Origin: Streptomyces polyasparticus
GTDB taxonomy: Bacteria; Actinomycetota; Actinomycetes; Streptomycetales; Streptomycetaceae
DNA length: 43,076 nt
NCBI RefSeq assembly: GCF_014493765.1
Contig: NZ_JACTVJ010000039.1
Span: 1 to 43,076, forward strand
Direction of reading: 5' to 3'
Both the position numbers and the translations under genes were made by a program. This document shows positions 16,905-25,430 of this stretch, in pieces. Under the pieces are notes generated by a model. It was not told the origin of the DNA. It did not search any database and saw only the letters and a program-made list of their open reading frames with translations. How positions within the stretch are numbered: position 1 is the first letter of the stretch; each line of letters starts with the position of its first letter.

Positions 16905-17221
16905 GGCCGGTCATCGGCACGGGCGCGCAACCACGTACGGCGACCTATCGATGCCCGGTTCCCGTCAGCTCTGTGACTGAGTCTTTTAGTTGGCCGGTCA
17001 CGTGCTGATTGTTCTCTGACGCGGGCTGCCGCGGCCGTGTGGCACCGGCTGTTCATGGTCTTGACGGGGGCGGGAGGCTGAAGCGTCGCTGCCCATGCAC
17101 CCGGAGAGGTGCTGCATCTGGGCTGGCTGGCTCGTTACGGGCTCATCGCAATGGGGTGTGTCGGCGCTCATGCATCTCGCTGAGGACCAGATTCATCCCG
17201 TAGGCCGCTATGCATCGCTGG

Positions 17222-17431
17222 TCAGCCGGGTAGTCGGTAGGCGATGCGGGAGCGGGCCTGCTCATAGACCTGCCGGATGATGACGCTGTGGGCGCCGATC
17301 TCATCCAGCGCCGCACGGACCTGCCGCACGCTGTAGGGTCCGGCGAATTCTCCTATCAGGGCCGACAAGGTGATTCCTGAGCTCTTATCCGCGTAGCCAA
17401 GGAGTTCGACCAGCTCGTCCTTCAAATGCAT
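17222..17431 (-). CDS. small winged-helix DNA-binding protein
   Basis: This 69-residue protein looks like a single winged helix: HLKDELVELLGYADK, LSALIGEFAG, a recognition helix in YSVRQVRAALDEIGAH, then a wing VIIRQVYEQARSRIAYRLPG. ATG 17431 is chosen because AAGGAA lies 10 bases upstream; the open frame runs on to 17548 without an RBS. It is transcribed towards the repeat-rich region upstream of the conjugation genes, so it may control transfer. That link is by position only. Confidence 0.55.
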   Translation of the reverse strand: MHLKDELVELLGYADKSSGITLSALIGEFAGPYSVRQVRAALDEIGAHSVIIRQVYEQARSRIAYRLPG

Positions 17432-17557
17432 GGGCCTGATATTCCTTTCGATGGCGCAAGTGCAGCTCCGCCTGTTCACCCCTCCCGACATGACAGCAGG
17501 TCTCGATAGTCGGTCGTGCTGCCCCTGAAGAGGATAAGTCAGCGCCACAGAATCGAA

Positions 17558-17602
17558 GCGGCCTCAGGTCTGCCTCGCCTAGGAGTGCAGACCTGAGGCC
17601 GC
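17558..17602 (-). terminator. perfect 16-bp stem-loop
   Basis: Arms 17558-17573 (GCGGCCTCAGGTCTGC) and 17587-17602 are perfect inverted repeats around a 13-base loop. It lies about 60 bases beyond the stop of the PH-like membrane protein gene and upstream of the small winged-helix gene. It should end the transcript coming from 18.2 kb. Confidence 0.78.
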
Positions 17603-17664
17603 ATTCTTGTGAAGACTGCCGTGCAGCCTCCATGATCCGATACTGCTTCCGGCGAATCCGTACG

Positions 17665-18231
17665 CTAGATCAGGCCGAGAACACCGGCAAGCAGGACAAG
17701 CGGGAGCGGAATCACAGCCAGATCCCACCACGTCCAGTCAACCTGTCGCCGAACGCGGTCGCCCTGGCCGCCGCTCTGCTTAGCTAGCGCCTTTCGGATT
17801 TCTGCGGCGGCGGCTTCCACTGTTCCCCCGCGATCGATGAGCGAATTCGAGAACGCGAACACCGGAACATCATCGCCCCCATGGATTCGAATGCGTAGTC
17901 CGTGGCTGGTGTCGACGCCGCGGATGCACTCCAACGGAATCCAATAGCGGTCGAAGAGCCCGATTACTTGCAGCGCGGACTTGTGGATCGCCACCCGCGG
18001 TCGGCCCAGCGCGCGCCAGATGAGGCGAGCGAAGGACGCGAGGACCACAGCCAGTACCAAGGTGTCCATGCTCGAGTTCTTTGACATGGACGCGGGCATG
18101 AGCCCAAGCATGACGAACATGGAGCCAACACCGATTACGCCAAGGATGGGACCGCTGCGCCGTTGCAGGGTGATCTTGCTGGATTCGCGACGGCCTATTT
18201 CTCGCGCCACTCGCTTCCGTCCTGTCAGCAC
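17665..18231 (-). CDS. PH-like domain membrane protein
   Basis: This 188-residue protein has hydrophobic segments near the N-terminus (ILGVIGVGSMFVMLGLMP and TLVLAVVLASFARLIW), a central bacterial PH-like domain (PRVAIHKSALQVIGLFD, YWIPLECIRGVDTSHG, LRIRIHGGDDVPVF) and one C-terminal segment (LAVIPLPLVLLAGVLGLI). GTG 18229-18231 is chosen over the more distant ATG at 18261 because AGGAG lies 7 bases upstream. It overlaps the stop of the upstream toxin-like fragment by 7 bp, so translation is coupled. A small membrane protein directly after a polymorphic-toxin C-terminus is where an immunity protein is expected, but this is only positional. Base composition is a little less GC-rich than its neighbours, suggesting separate ancestry. 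Confidence 0.6.
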   Translation of the reverse strand: MLTGRKRVAREIGRRESSKITLQRRSGPILGVIGVGSMFVMLGLMPASMSKNSSMDTLVLAVVLASFARLIWRALGRPRVAIHKSALQVIGLFDRYWIPLECIRGVDTSHGLRIRIHGGDDVPVFAFSNSLIDRGGTVEAAAAEIRKALAKQSGGQGDRVRRQVDWTWWDLAVIPLPLVLLAGVLGLI

Positions 18232-18680
18232 GTAGGTGCTCCTAGCGATCCTGCACTGCATGTGCCAAACGCCAGCCCTGAATTGGTGGCCATGTCACGT
18301 CCTGTGATGCTCCAATTTATCGCGCCCTTCGGGGCTGGCGGCCTTGTCGCGCCGCGCCACAGCGGTGGACGCGGGCCGGAAGGTCCACGAGTGATGGCGC
18401 TCCCACCCCAACTGCCTGCAAGTCCGCGGCCTAGGAAGCCACCTCCCACCGTCCATGCCAAGTCCCTTGCCAGGTCGCCGCCCTTGAAGTTTCCGTCGCG
18501 ATAGTTCGCGAAATGCTTGGCTCCCGTGTAGGCGAGCCCAGCGCCAAGACAGACTCCCGCCGAGCTCACTACGCAGGCTGCGAAGACCGCACCCTCGGCA
18601 TACCCACGCCAGTGATCGCTTACGTGACTGACCACCTTGCCACCCGTGTTGTCCCAGGCTTGGCACTGTCCCGTCCCGCT
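18225..18680 (-). pseudogene. truncated polymorphic-toxin-like C-terminus
   Basis: The minus-strand frame ending at TGA 18225 reads like the pre-toxin part of RHS or similar secreted toxins: HWRGYAEGAVFAACVVSSAG, VCLGAGLAYTGAKHFANYRD and LARDLAWTVGGGFLGRGLAG, a Gly/Ala hydrophobic stretch common just before toxin domains. Upstream of about 18680 the same frame remains open to 19025, but there it is antisense to a zinc-finger gene and no longer looks coding. The fragment has lost its long N-terminal part and any start codon with an RBS. It may be the stub left after recombination that brought in the zinc-finger gene. What follows the hydrophobic region is only about 40 residues, so no active toxin domain is recognised. 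Confidence 0.45.
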
Positions 18681-18710
18681 GACGACGGGCCGCCATCGGT
18701 CGAGCCGGGT

Positions 18711-19259
18711 GTGCAGCCGGAGAAGGACGGACTGCTGCAGTGCCTGGAATGCGGCGGCTGGTACCGCGGCCTGGGCGGACACACCGCCAACAAGCACAAG
18801 ATCAGCGCCGACGAGTACCGTTCGCGGCACGGCCTGGCAGTCTCCCATAGGCTCCAGTCCGCCGACCTGGCCGAGACCCGCCGCGCGTACGGGAGACAGC
18901 GGTGGGCAGACGAATCCAGTCCGTTCCGACGCCAACACCGCATCCCCGACGACGCGACCCGCGAGCGCGCCAAGGCCGCCCGCGGTGAAAGCGCCCGCCG
19001 CCCTGGCGCCCAAGCCGTACTGCACGCGAACGGTGAAGCCGTTGGACGCCTTGCCCGTGAACGGGCCCTCGCGGCCGACGACGCACTAGCCCGCACCCTC
19101 GGGCACCCCGACGCCGCCGCTCTTGTCGACGCCACCCGCCACTTGACCGGCGTCGCCTTCGCCTCCCTCCTCGGCGTCCCCTACCAGACCGCCGCCCGCC
19201 TTCGCAGCCGCCACGGATCCACCCGACCGCGCGCCGCGGGGGCCGAAACGACCGAGTGA
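18711..19259 (+). CDS. MucR/Ros-type zinc-finger protein
   Basis: The protein carries a C2H2-like MucR/Ros zinc finger at its start: LQCLECGGWYRGLGGHTANK followed by HKISADEYRSRHGL, with Cys-x2-Cys and His-x4-His ligands. Proteins with this finger are common on actinomycete phages and integrative elements and bind DNA as regulators. The rest is basic and helical (RRQHRIPDDATRERAKAARG, LAADDALARTLGHPDAA), with a second possible HTH (FASLLGVPYQTAARLRSRHG). The frame is open back to 18513. GTG 18711 is proposed because upstream codons overlap the toxin-like fragment on the other strand, but no strong RBS supports it. The gene may be truncated by the same recombination that cut its neighbour. Confidence 0.6.
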   Translation: MQPEKDGLLQCLECGGWYRGLGGHTANKHKISADEYRSRHGLAVSHRLQSADLAETRRAYGRQRWADESSPFRRQHRIPDDATRERAKAARGESARRPGAQAVLHANGEAVGRLARERALAADDALARTLGHPDAAALVDATRHLTGVAFASLLGVPYQTAARLRSRHGSTRPRAAGAETTE

Positions 19260-19465
19260 TGGGCGCAGCCGCTCAACGACGCCGTGCCGAAGGATCATCA
19301 GCCAGTGCGGGCGCGCGTCGAGCGCCGCAGCCTCCTGGTTACCGCACGAGGCGGCCAACTCGCGCGGGGCCAGGCGCTGCTCTCCACAGGCCGGGGTCAG
19401 CCGACGGCGTATCCGGAGGCGGCTGCGGCCGGACTGGCCCGACAGCCGCCCGCCGACCGTCCGCC

Positions 19466-21175
19466 CTACAGAGGCTTGGCCGCGTTCAGGATGCGCGCAG
19501 GGAGATACGGACTGCGTACGCGGATGTTCCAGCCCCTTCGCCGCGCGTGGCAGGCCAGCGCGAGGATGGGGAGGCTGACAGCGGCGTTCGGGTCGGTGGC
19601 GCGGTCTGCCACGAGGTAGTAGTCGCGATGGGCTTCGAGCGCGTCGAGGAGCGCCAGGTTGAAGCTCTCCTCATCGCCTTCGACGAGCTGGGACAGCAAG
19701 GTGGTGGGCGGCGGGAAGAAGCCCCACCGTTCGATCTTCTCCAGGTCCGCGAGAGCTCGGTCGGTGGCGAGCTCGGGATCGACGCCGCGCAGGTAGTCGT
19801 GCACCGCCTGGTAGTGCGCCTGGTACGCCGAGCCGTCGGAGAGCCGCTCGGGTTCGATCGTGACCAGGGCGGCGAGATCCTTCCGGACCCCGGTGATCAG
19901 GGCCAGATTGACGGCGGTGAGCCAGTTGAAGGCGCTCAGGTAGTACGAGTCGTACGTGCCATCGCTGCGGGCCGTGCGGAAGGCCGCCGCCCCACATCGG
20001 GAGGCCAAGGAGAGGTGCGCGAGCTGCTCGTCGGTAGTTTCGCCATCAGCACCGACCCGCCACTGGAAGTACAGCACCTGATCGCGCATGGCCTCGGCCC
20101 ATGTGGTGGCCGACACCGGCTCGTCCTGGCTCAGGGCGAGTGCCTGCGCGGTCTCCTCCTTGAGGTGGGCCAAGGTGTCCGGGTGGATGGGGTGGCGGTC
20201 ACCGGGACGGTCGAGCGAGACGCTTCCGGCGGCGAGTTGGGCCGCCGCGTCAGCCCGCCGATCACGGCCGTACGGCCCGACCCGCGGCCCCGGCGTCTCG
20301 AACCCGGAGACCAGCGCGTGCGGCAGGTAGTCGGTCTCGACCGGCACCGGCCAGCCCTCCCGCCGATACGCGAGCGCCGCCAGCGTCAACGGGAGCAGCG
20401 GCAACAGGCCCTCAAGACGCTCGCCGCGCACAGCGGCGTCGTGATGCGCGGTCACGAGCACGCCCAACTCCTCGGCGAACACAGCCTGTTCCCCTGCTGC
20501 GAGCGCCCTCAGCGCCCTCAGTGCCACGCTCTGCGGTCGCTGCGTCAGGCCCTCCCCGCCCGCCCGCTCCTGTTCGGAGATCCGGCCGAGGGCAGCCTCG
20601 ATCGCGGCCAGCCGCTCCTGACGCGACGGCGAGGAACTCTGCATCTCGTCCCCGGTGTCCCCGAGCACGTACGCCATCAACCCATTGATCAGCTCGACCG
20701 CAGGCTGCCCGGCCGCACCCTCCTGAGGCGCTTCACGGGCGAAGTGAAACGCCTCACCATGCCGCTCCGCACGCCCGGCCAGCACGTTCAGACAGAACGA
20801 CTCGATCCAGTCGCTGGCTGAGATCGACACACGCTTACCCCCGGCCTCCCGCTCGTAAATCAGGCCCCAGTTCACGTAGTTGAGATGGACCTGGAAGGAC
20901 TCGAACGGGTAGTACGCGGCGTAGCACACCTTCCCGGCAGCGGCCTCGGCAGCATCAAGCAGCACGGCCTTGGCCTCCGGCGAGCGCAGAGCAGGATCGC
21001 GTGCGGACTGAGCGCAGAGGTAGCCGACGAACTCCTCCGCGATCATCCCCCACTCGTACGTGCCCACCGGACCGGCCTTCGACATGGAGTGCACCTCCCG
21101 GCCGATCCGGTTGGTGAAGTCGTCGAGCACCGCCGAAACGGTCGCCTCGCCTATGGTGTGCCGTTCGATACGCAC
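19466..21175 (-). CDS. Imm49 family immunity protein
   Basis: This protein of about 569 residues resembles the Imm49 family found in Streptomyces: it opens VRIERHTIGEATVSAVLDDF and contains GTYEWGMIAEEFVGYL, RSPEAKAVLLDAAEAAAGKV and WIESFCLNVLAGRAERHGEA, blocks typical of that family. Such proteins neutralise toxins of polymorphic toxin systems, though most Streptomyces copies are orphans of unknown partner. GTG 21173-21175 is chosen because GGGGAG lies 8 bases upstream; the open frame continues to 21235. The protein is soluble, helical and Ala/Glu-rich. It lies downstream of no toxin gene, but a toxin-like stub is 800 bases further along the same strand. Confidence 0.7.
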   Translation of the reverse strand: MRIERHTIGEATVSAVLDDFTNRIGREVHSMSKAGPVGTYEWGMIAEEFVGYLCAQSARDPALRSPEAKAVLLDAAEAAAGKVCYAAYYPFESFQVHLNYVNWGLIYEREAGGKRVSISASDWIESFCLNVLAGRAERHGEAFHFAREAPQEGAAGQPAVELINGLMAYVLGDTGDEMQSSSPSRQERLAAIEAALGRISEQERAGGEGLTQRPQSVALRALRALAAGEQAVFAEELGVLVTAHHDAAVRGERLEGLLPLLPLTLAALAYRREGWPVPVETDYLPHALVSGFETPGPRVGPYGRDRRADAAAQLAAGSVSLDRPGDRHPIHPDTLAHLKEETAQALALSQDEPVSATTWAEAMRDQVLYFQWRVGADGETTDEQLAHLSLASRCGAAAFRTARSDGTYDSYYLSAFNWLTAVNLALITGVRKDLAALVTIEPERLSDGSAYQAHYQAVHDYLRGVDPELATDRALADLEKIERWGFFPPPTTLLSQLVEGDEESFNLALLDALEAHRDYYLVADRATDPNAAVSLPILALACHARRRGWNIRVRSPYLPARILNAAKPL

Positions 21176-21280
21176 CTGTGCTGCTCCCCGTACATCAGAC
21201 TGCTGCCACCCTAATGACCAGCATCGATCCACCATGCGCAGGGGTACGAGGGGCAGGTGGAAGTCGGGAGGCGTCGCAGC

Positions 21281-21415
21281 CTAAGCGCGGGCCGGCCCCC
21301 GGTTGAGCGTCCGCTGCAACGTCACCGCGTGATGCGTACGCAGCCGCCGCACCTCCCAGACAGACAGCGCGGTCACCGACACCGGGGCGCCGACCAGGAA
21401 GGGCCACGTACTCAC
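21281..21415 (-). CDS. possible small membrane protein
   Basis: A GTG at 21415 opens 44 codons with a hydrophobic N-terminal half (STWPFLVGAPVSVTALSVW) and a basic C-terminal half (EVRRLRTHHAVTLQRTLNRG). Codon usage is strongly G/C at third positions, as in real genes here, but the RBS is poor. It lies between the DUF397 gene and the Imm49 gene on the same strand. It could be a real single-pass peptide or chance. Confidence 0.3.
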   Translation of the reverse strand: MSTWPFLVGAPVSVTALSVWEVRRLRTHHAVTLQRTLNRGPARA

Positions 21416-21479
21416 GTCGGCGCGGTGACCGGGGGACGCCGCGGCTCTCGGCGAGCCACCGCCAACCTGTACGACCTCG

Positions 21480-21683
21480 TCAGTTGGCGTCGCATCGCCC
21501 AAGGCCGGAGACGAACCCGGTCCACGCGGCATGCGAGATAACGATCCGCGGACCCAAGCGCTCCTTGGAGTCGCGGACGTGGACGGCCTCGGGGGTGGTA
21601 GCGACCTCGACGCATTCCCCGCCGTCCCCGCCGCTGTAGCTGCTCTTGAACCAGCGCAGCCGTTCGGCCTGTTCGTGCCTCAT
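21480..21683 (-). CDS. DUF397 domain protein
   Basis: This 67-residue protein is a typical DUF397 member: LRWFKSSYSGGDGGECVEV, then AVHVRDSKERLGPRIVISHA, AWTGFVSGL. Streptomyces has dozens of these, each usually paired with an XRE/DUF5753 regulator; BldB-like and WhiJ-linked examples act in development, and some partners behave as toxin-antitoxin-like pairs. ATG 21681-21683 overlaps the stop of the regulator by 4 bp, giving translational coupling. Confidence 0.9.
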   Translation of the reverse strand: MRHEQAERLRWFKSSYSGGDGGECVEVATTPEAVHVRDSKERLGPRIVISHAAWTGFVSGLGRCDAN

Positions 21684-22543
21684 CCTGCTCCCAGCAGCTT
21701 CTCGACAAGTGCGTAGGAATGTGACGGGCTCAGCGCCTGCCCCCTGATGCTCCCATAGCGTGCGGCGAGCATACGGACCTCGTCCGGATCCGTGATGAGC
21801 CGATTGACGCTCTGGAACTCGCCGTACCCCATCTGCGGCCGTCCCTTCGGGGTGAGCAGGATGAAGGGGCCTTCCATCCCCGCGTGCCCCTCGCAGTCCA
21901 GGGGCAGCACCTGGATGTCCACGTGGCGGAGGCGACTCAATTCCGCGAGGTGCTCGACTTGCTCCCGCTGGACCTGCTGCCCGCCGATGGTTCGTCGCAG
22001 TACGGACTCTTCGATCACCGCCGCTACTGACGGGGGCGGCCAACGGTTCAGGATTTGCTGTCGGTCTAGCCGCGCGGCAACCCGTTGCTCGATGGTCTCC
22101 TCGTCCAGGAGTGGGCGCCGCGCCGTAAAGATCGTCCGTGCGTACCGTTCCGTCTGGAGCAGGCCAGGCACGGTCAAGGTGCTGTAAAAGCAGATCTCGA
22201 CGGCCTCGGCTTCCAGCGCGGCGTAGTCCCGGAACCACTCCGGATGCCGGACCCTGCGCCGGGCCTTCACCCGCTCCACATCCTCCGCGAGCAGCGCCAG
22301 CAACCCGCCGCACCCGAGCAGGTCATCGACCGCCTTGAGGAAGTCCGGCTGCGGCGTGCGCCGGCCCCGTTCGATCGAAGAGATCTGCTCCTCGCCGTAT
22401 CCGACGCGTTGGCCCAACTCTCGCTGGCTCAACCCATTCCGTTCCCGCGCGGCTTTGATCATGCGTCCGATGGCCCGGAAGAGGTCTGCGGCCTCGTCCG
22501 AGCCCGCTGGGTCGTCGGTCCGTGTGTCGCCCCGCACCGCCAT
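21680..22543 (-). CDS. XRE-family regulator with DUF5753 domain
   Basis: This 287-residue regulator has an N-terminal HTH (about 20-78: LFRAIGRMIKAARERNGLSQ, RELGQRVGYGEEQISSIERG) and a C-terminal DUF5753 domain (WFRDYAALEAEAVEICFYST, VPGLLQTERYARTIF, and the later VLPLDCEGHAGMEGPFILL). This is the WhiJ/AbaA-type arrangement of Streptomyces, in which the regulator works with the DUF397 protein downstream and an anti-sigma-like HATPase nearby. All three parts are present here. ATG 22543 is used; a GTG at 22552 in the same frame is possible. Confidence 0.9.
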   Translation of the reverse strand: MAVRGDTRTDDPAGSDEAADLFRAIGRMIKAARERNGLSQRELGQRVGYGEEQISSIERGRRTPQPDFLKAVDDLLGCGGLLALLAEDVERVKARRRVRHPEWFRDYAALEAEAVEICFYSTLTVPGLLQTERYARTIFTARRPLLDEETIEQRVAARLDRQQILNRWPPPSVAAVIEESVLRRTIGGQQVQREQVEHLAELSRLRHVDIQVLPLDCEGHAGMEGPFILLTPKGRPQMGYGEFQSVNRLITDPDEVRMLAARYGSIRGQALSPSHSYALVEKLLGAG

Positions 22544-22602
22544 TGCTGCCACCCACCCGTCCCCAGTCCGTCGTCGGCCTCGTCGTCACACGCCCACTGA
22601 TC

Positions 22603-22689
22603 GTCACCTGTGCACGTCACGGGCGGACACCCGTACAAACGCGGCGCCCACCCGGACAGCCCTCCCGGCCTGCTCAGACAGTCACCTGT
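22603..22689. promoter_or_regulatory. divergent promoter region with a 9-bp direct repeat
   Basis: The region between the XRE regulator (minus) and the HATPase (plus) contains GTCACCTGT at 22603-22611 and again at 22681-22689. The first copy extends into a short palindrome-like GTGCAC. These are candidate operators for the regulator, but the repeat is short and could be chance. Confidence 0.3.
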
Positions 22690-22742
22690 CGTACCGGTCG
22701 GGACCCTCCACAGCGTAGATCCGCTCCGTCACCCTCAGTGAC

Positions 22743-23195
22743 GTGAACCAGGAAACCGGAACAACAATCCGCCAACCCCTCCTACCCGCAGATCACTTGG
22801 GCTTCAGTGCCCTCTTCGCCACCACCGAGCACGGCGCACACTCCGTACGCCACGCCGCCGAGCGGTGGCTCGCAGAACATCTCTCTGCCGACAACCCCCA
22901 CGACGAGGCACTCGTCTCCTCTGCCACCCTCCTCATCGCCGAGCTGACGGCGAACGCCGCCCTGCATGGCCACGTCCGGGGGCGAGAGGCCCGACTCCGA
23001 CTATGCCTCGACCCCGGAGAGCTGCGCATTGAGGTGACCGATGCCCGCGGCGATGTACTGCCCGCGCCGCAACTCGCCGGCGAGCACGGCGAGTCAGGTC
23101 GAGGGCTGGTGCTCGTCACCGCTCTGTCCGATGAATGGGGCGTACGCCCGCACCATCCGGGCGGGAAGACGGTGTGGGCGGTGTGTCGCCGATGA
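22743..23195 (+). CDS. ATP-binding protein, RsbW-like HATPase
   Basis: This 150-residue protein has a GHKL/HATPase_c fold like anti-sigma factors RsbW/SpoIIAB. The N box is LIAELTANAALHGH (residues about 64-77), the G1 box is VTDARGDVLP and the G2 box is ESGRGLVLVTALSDEWG. Streptomyces encodes many of these next to XRE/DUF5753 and DUF397 genes, as here, and they may act on sigma factors or as partners of the regulator. The start is the GTG at 22743. It is divergent from the regulator and converges with the AIPR gene. Confidence 0.88.
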   Translation: MNQETGTTIRQPLLPADHLGFSALFATTEHGAHSVRHAAERWLAEHLSADNPHDEALVSSATLLIAELTANAALHGHVRGREARLRLCLDPGELRIEVTDARGDVLPAPQLAGEHGESGRGLVLVTALSDEWGVRPHHPGGKTVWAVCRR

Positions 23196-23215
23196 CGTGT
23201 CTGCGGGTGAAGTGG

Positions 23216-25375
23216 CTACTGGTCCCCTTCTCCCTCCAGGCCCAACAGGAGCCGTTCAGCCAGCTCTGCCAGCGTCTCGCCGTCCTGGGTAATCCAGCGG
23301 GCGGTGCCCTGGTTCGATACGGGGCGCTCCTCCCAATCGGCGAGTTCCCACATCCGGGAGACGAGACCGCTGGGCGAATAGCGCTGCCGGTCGTATTCCC
23401 AGATGAGGGCCTTGTTCGTGTTGCCTGTCCACGTGGCTCGGGAGCGGCTCTCGTCGGCCGCGAGCCATGTCTCCAGTGCTTCTTGTTCGGCCGGTACGTA
23501 GAGGCTGAGGCGCAGGGGGGCGCCTTCTGCCAGCGCACCTTGGTTGACAATGACGTGGACCGAGTTTGGGCGGCGGGGCTTGCGCGCTCGCTCTTCCCTG
23601 CGGAGGTACTGGGACACATCCTGCGTTTGGCCGCCTGCGGTCAAGACGTCCAGGACATCGGTGACGAGGGCGGCGCACTCTGCGTCGTCTATGCACACTC
23701 GTTTGAGGTCTGAGCGGGTGCCGTGCCGTGCATCCAGTACGCCGAGGAGGACGGGGACGGTCCGCTCCAGCAGCGAGGGTATTCGGTTGCAAGCCTTCTC
23801 ATACCAGGTTGTGGCGGGGGCCGCGGGGTCGGGCTCGCCGATACCGGCGTCTTCTGCCAGCAGCTGGCGGAAGATGAGGTGGGTGAGCAGGAAAGCTCCG
23901 TCGTCGATTACCGCGGCTCCGCGCTTTTCGTACTGCTCGCGTACTGAACGCAGTGCCTTGCGTGCGTCGCGCAGGACCCGGACGGCGTTCCAGACCTCGA
24001 AGACACCCGGTACGGAGCGGAAAAGGGCGTCGTAGATGGAACCGCTACCGCGCTGCCACATCACGTCCGTGGAATCGGCCGCCACGAGGCGTGCTGTGTG
24101 GCGGCTGGCGGAGTGGGCACAGGCGAGCGCGCAGGCGGCTTCGACCACGGAGCAGCCTTCGTCGCCCTGCGGTTCGAGTTCGCCACGGCGGACGCTGTAG
24201 ACGAGGTCGAGTTCGGCCCGGAACTCCTCGATGAGGACGGCTTGTACGGGGTCGAGCGCGATGCGGTCGCGGTCGGTGATGTGGTTCTGCCGGTTTGTGG
24301 CCTGAGTGGTTTTCTGCGCGAACTCGGTGTCTCCGCCGGTGACGATGATGCGCACGCTTACTTCGGCCGACTCCGCCTGCTCGTCCTCCTTCGCTGCGTC
24401 GATGACAGCCCGCACGGTCTGTGCGCCGTTGACGACGCTCGCGCCGCGTGCGGTGAGCCGAAGCGGAAGACGCTCTGGTTGCTTCTTGGATCCCTTCTCG
24501 ATGTCCAGGGACTCGCACAGGATGGTGATCCCGTTGTTGAAGTACCAGAAGTTGGCGGGTTCTTCTGTGAGCGTCTCCACCAACTCGCTGTTGATGGGGG
24601 TCAGTCCGAGAGGGTTGCGGATGTTGTGGTCGAAGAGCCGGTTTCCGTGCTCGGCCCACTCCACGATCTGCTCCGCCTGAACCACGCCTTGGTATGCCTG
24701 CTGGTCGGAGGGTGCGCAGGCGAACCATGGAGACATTGTCACCTCAAGAGTGATCGGCTCAGGCCGCTGGTCGACACGGGCCTGCGCGTAGATCTCCGGT
24801 GAATGGATCACCCGGTGGAAGACGTGGGTGCCGTCGTGGTTGAAGTCCTTCTCGCCATTCTCGATGGCTTGACGTACGCCCGGAGAGAGGTCCTTGGTGC
24901 CCATGAGGACGATGACCTGCGTCACCTTGGTCATGTCCGAGCCGAGCAGCTTCTTCGCCTGGTCGGCCAGGATCCGGCCACGAGGGTTGAACTGACGGGA
25001 CTCCCCGGCATCGATCAGGGTGAGCCCGGAGAAGAGTTTGAGCACCGCGGTTTCATCGGCCTTCGCGGTTCCGGTCGGGCTCCATTTGGACTGCACGAGG
25101 TAGATATGCGCGTTGTCCTCGTCAACGGCGATCGCGTCGATCCCCTGGTCACCTCCACCGTCGATGACGCAGGCCGCTGCTTGGGCAGGGGTGCAGTCGG
25201 TGACGATACGCACGGCATGTGCGGCCAGGGCACGAGAGCGACGGGCGACGACGAGGTCGTCCGGTCTGCGATTACCGAAGTCGCTCATGTCTATGAGCGC
25301 GCCGTACGTTGCGTCGAGGAAGTTGGCGACTTGGCGGACCTGGGCGGGGATATCGGGGCGCGAAGCGGTGGTCAT
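23216..25375 (-). CDS. AIPR family abortive-infection protein
   Basis: This 719-residue protein fits the AIPR family, named for phage abortive infection. Hallmarks: FWYFNNGITILCE (NNGIT at 280-284), VVNGAQTVRAV (NGAQT at 316-320) and ATNRQNHI (359-366). The N-terminus holds a restriction-endonuclease-like motif, GIDAIAVDEDNAHIYLVQSK (Asp80, Gln95, Lys97), the D...QxK form of the PD-(D/E)XK nuclease fold. It may therefore cleave DNA or RNA when triggered. ATG 25375 has GGAG just upstream; the frame is open to 25483 without an RBS. It is the last gene of the operon, 55 bases after the second methylase-like gene, suggesting a back-up killer linked to restriction-modification. Its C-terminal 250 residues match nothing I recognise. 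Confidence 0.85.
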   Translation of the reverse strand: MTTASRPDIPAQVRQVANFLDATYGALIDMSDFGNRRPDDLVVARRSRALAAHAVRIVTDCTPAQAAACVIDGGGDQGIDAIAVDEDNAHIYLVQSKWSPTGTAKADETAVLKLFSGLTLIDAGESRQFNPRGRILADQAKKLLGSDMTKVTQVIVLMGTKDLSPGVRQAIENGEKDFNHDGTHVFHRVIHSPEIYAQARVDQRPEPITLEVTMSPWFACAPSDQQAYQGVVQAEQIVEWAEHGNRLFDHNIRNPLGLTPINSELVETLTEEPANFWYFNNGITILCESLDIEKGSKKQPERLPLRLTARGASVVNGAQTVRAVIDAAKEDEQAESAEVSVRIIVTGGDTEFAQKTTQATNRQNHITDRDRIALDPVQAVLIEEFRAELDLVYSVRRGELEPQGDEGCSVVEAACALACAHSASRHTARLVAADSTDVMWQRGSGSIYDALFRSVPGVFEVWNAVRVLRDARKALRSVREQYEKRGAAVIDDGAFLLTHLIFRQLLAEDAGIGEPDPAAPATTWYEKACNRIPSLLERTVPVLLGVLDARHGTRSDLKRVCIDDAECAALVTDVLDVLTAGGQTQDVSQYLRREERARKPRRPNSVHVIVNQGALAEGAPLRLSLYVPAEQEALETWLAADESRSRATWTGNTNKALIWEYDRQRYSPSGLVSRMWELADWEERPVSNQGTARWITQDGETLAELAERLLLGLEGEGDQ

Positions 25376-25430
25376 GGTTCTCCGGGGCGGCGATCGAGGT
25401 CTCGGGGACGTATCGAGAGTGGGGGCTGCG

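Larger units (their letters stand above)
16600..17221. promoter_or_regulatory. gene-free region with inverted 11-bp arrays: candidate oriT, operator or origin
   Basis: No gene is supported in these 622 bases. The left part holds the two repeat arrays with a less GC-rich spacer (ACCAACTTCGG, then CTGAAGAATCTTGAAGAG near 16801-16820), which could be the melted or nicked segment of an origin. The right part, 16910-17221, shows nothing recognisable. Position upstream of the whole minus-strand conjugation block suits either a transfer origin or a master operator. Which one it is cannot be decided from sequence alone. Confidence 0.5.

Noticed and set aside
16709-17008. A 99-codon plus-strand frame through the repeat region
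   Set aside because: It crosses the right-hand 11-bp array, whose period does not suit codons, and has no RBS.
18711-19025. N-terminal part of the toxin-like frame on the minus strand
   Set aside because: Although open, this part is antisense to the zinc-finger motif and loses the toxin-like pattern, so only 18225-18680 is kept.
19256-20821. A 521-codon plus-strand open frame
   Set aside because: Antisense to the Imm49 gene, which has family motifs and a good ribosome binding site.
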